Source: Capnocytophaga haemolytica
GTDB taxonomy: Bacteria; Bacteroidota; Bacteroidia; Flavobacteriales; Flavobacteriaceae
DNA: 64,000 nt
Assembly (NCBI RefSeq): GCF_001553545.1
Contig: NZ_CP014227.1
Coordinates: 248,001 to 312,000 of the forward strand
Direction of reading: 5' to 3'
Part shown: positions 63,112 to 64,000 of the stretch, piece by piece
Position numbering within the stretch: the first letter of the stretch is position 1
Layout of the letters: each line of letters begins with the position of its first letter
The notes under the pieces: model-generated
The model's input: the letters and a program-made list of their open reading frames with translations, nothing else
Databases searched by the model: none
What the model was told of the DNA's origin: nothing
Translations under genes and position numbers: made by a program

Positions 63112-64000
63112 ATGAAAAGAAAATTATGTTTAGTGTGTATGGCAATCATTTTTATAGCTTGCCATAAAAACAATGACGAAGTTCCCCAACCAGACCCTAA
63201 TAAACCTACCCCTGATAAGCCAATTCCAGACAATCCTAAGCCTGATAAACCTACACCAAACAATCCTACAAATGCCTATTTATATGGCATTACTATAGAC
63301 GACAGTTGGGAGGAAACTGGGGTTACTGTTCAGCAGATTGTAAGTGCTATCAAGGCAATGCCTGTAAAGCCTACGGTGCGCATTGTGATGTCCAAGGGTA
63401 CAGCGATAGCTAATTACAAACCACTTTTTTCGGCTGTTCATCAAGTAGCTTATGTGATGGCAACACCTGCCGATTCCGAAGATATGAAAAAATACACTAA
63501 CGTAGATAGTTATGTAAAGAGATTTCAGGATTCGTATAAAGAACTATCGGCATATACGGATTTTTGGGAAGTGGGCAATGAAATTAACGGAGAAGGTTGG
63601 ATGGGTGACAACCCTCAGTTTATTGCCGATAAAGCCTATGGTGCTTATAAGTTTATCCGTAGTAAAAATGCGAAAACAGTACTTGTGAGCTACTATTTTA
63701 AACCAGGTGACCAAAAGGTGACGATGGAGGATTGGCTAAAAAGATATATTCCCGAAGATATGAAAAAGCAGTTGGATTACGTGTTAGTAAGCTATTACGA
63801 AGATGATAACGGCAATTATCAGCCTAATTGGCAAGAGGTATTTAACAATTTAGAGTCTATTTTTCCGAAGGTTAAATTAGGCATAGGGGAGTGTGGCAAT
63901 AACGATTATAAGAAGTACTCTGTACAGAGTAAAGTGGAAAGAGCTAAGCACTATTATGCGATGCCTAAATATGTAAAGAACTACGTGGGCGGTTATTTTT
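63112..64000 (+). CDS. Glycosidase-like lipoprotein, N-terminal part
   Basis: The gene is open to the window end (at least 296 residues). It begins MKRKLCLVCMAIIFIACHKN, a lipoprotein signal with Cys17. A linker of Pro-Asp/Asn-Lys repeats follows (residues about 25-50), which would hold the domain away from the surface. The globular part looks like a TIM-barrel glycoside hydrolase of clan A: WEVGNEINGEGW could carry the acid/base Glu and KLGIGECGNN the nucleophile. Substrate and exact GH family are not evident from the part seen. Confidence 0.7.
   Translation, partial: MKRKLCLVCMAIIFIACHKNNDEVPQPDPNKPTPDKPIPDNPKPDKPTPNNPTNAYLYGITIDDSWEETGVTVQQIVSAIKAMPVKPTVRIVMSKGTAIANYKPLFSAVHQVAYVMATPADSEDMKKYTNVDSYVKRFQDSYKELSAYTDFWEVGNEINGEGWMGDNPQFIADKAYGAYKFIRSKNAKTVLVSYYFKPGDQKVTMEDWLKRYIPEDMKKQLDYVLVSYYEDDNGNYQPNWQEVFNNLESIFPKVKLGIGECGNNDYKKYSVQSKVERAKHYYAMPKYVKNYVGGYF

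Noticed and set aside
63039..63263. Minus-strand Gly/Ser/Leu-repeat frame near the window end
   Set aside because: It is the antisense of the Pro-Asp-Lys stalk of the lipoprotein gene.

Overview
The window reads as chromosomal DNA of an oral-type flavobacterium, most likely a Capnocytophaga. The evidence is SusC/SusD pairs, a type IX secretion/gliding lipoprotein (SprE/PorW type), Bacteroidota promoters (TTG about 20 bp before TAnnTTTG) in front of many genes, and few Shine-Dalgarno sites. The genus is inferred from overall gene character, not from a marker gene. No tRNA, rRNA or CRISPR was seen.

Layout. 0-9 kb: the end of a DUF3078 barrel gene, then a leftward four-gene import operon (SusC, SusD, zinc metallohydrolase lipoprotein, DUF4302 lipoprotein) and a SUFU-domain gene. 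9.6-16.8 kb: a putative double-glycine-peptide export locus. It holds a HlyD adaptor, a C39-peptidase ABC exporter, a small HTH protein, a 73-residue GG-leader peptide and two envelope genes, here called A and B; a divergent envelope gene pair lies upstream. 16.8-18.5 kb: an IS5-family element and the 3' half of an AAA_13 (RloC/PrrC-type) ATPase cut off by it. 18.6-30.9 kb: accessory metabolic and regulatory genes (VOC, two paralogous alpha/beta hydrolases, DoxX, EVE, MarR, nitroreductase, broken aldo/keto reductase, CPBP protease, AraC, Gfo/Idh, HxlR) with IS remnants and a deletion scar. 31-37 kb: leftward operons LemA plus three TPM proteins, YggS, and a split threonine/serine exporter. 37.5-53.9 kb: two tandem SusC/SusD pairs, a secreted YD-repeat-like protein and a broken TonB-dependent receptor, all between two nearly identical inverted copies of an FAD oxidoreductase gene. 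54-59 kb: acyl-ACP thioesterase, sprE, and rbfA with an FtsX-type permease. 59-62.3 kb: an ABC transporter operon followed by an inverted second copy of A-B, truncated by an IS remnant. The window ends inside a glycosidase-like lipoprotein gene.

The two most notable things are connected. The export locus and the ABC operon near 60 kb each carry one copy of the 1,254-bp A-B segment in opposite orientation. Copy 1 keeps the native upstream flank and copy 2 keeps a plausible native downstream flank; the other side of each copy is an IS end. Recombination between the copies would place the ABC operon directly behind the peptide locus. The present order may therefore be an inverted form of a single peptide-export-plus-self-protection operon. 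A second inverted repeat (1,141 bp, the FAD oxidoreductase) is nested inside the first. Several genes are frameshifted or truncated, and short-period repeat arrays fill many intergenic gaps. One repeat word also lies inside two unrelated reading frames.
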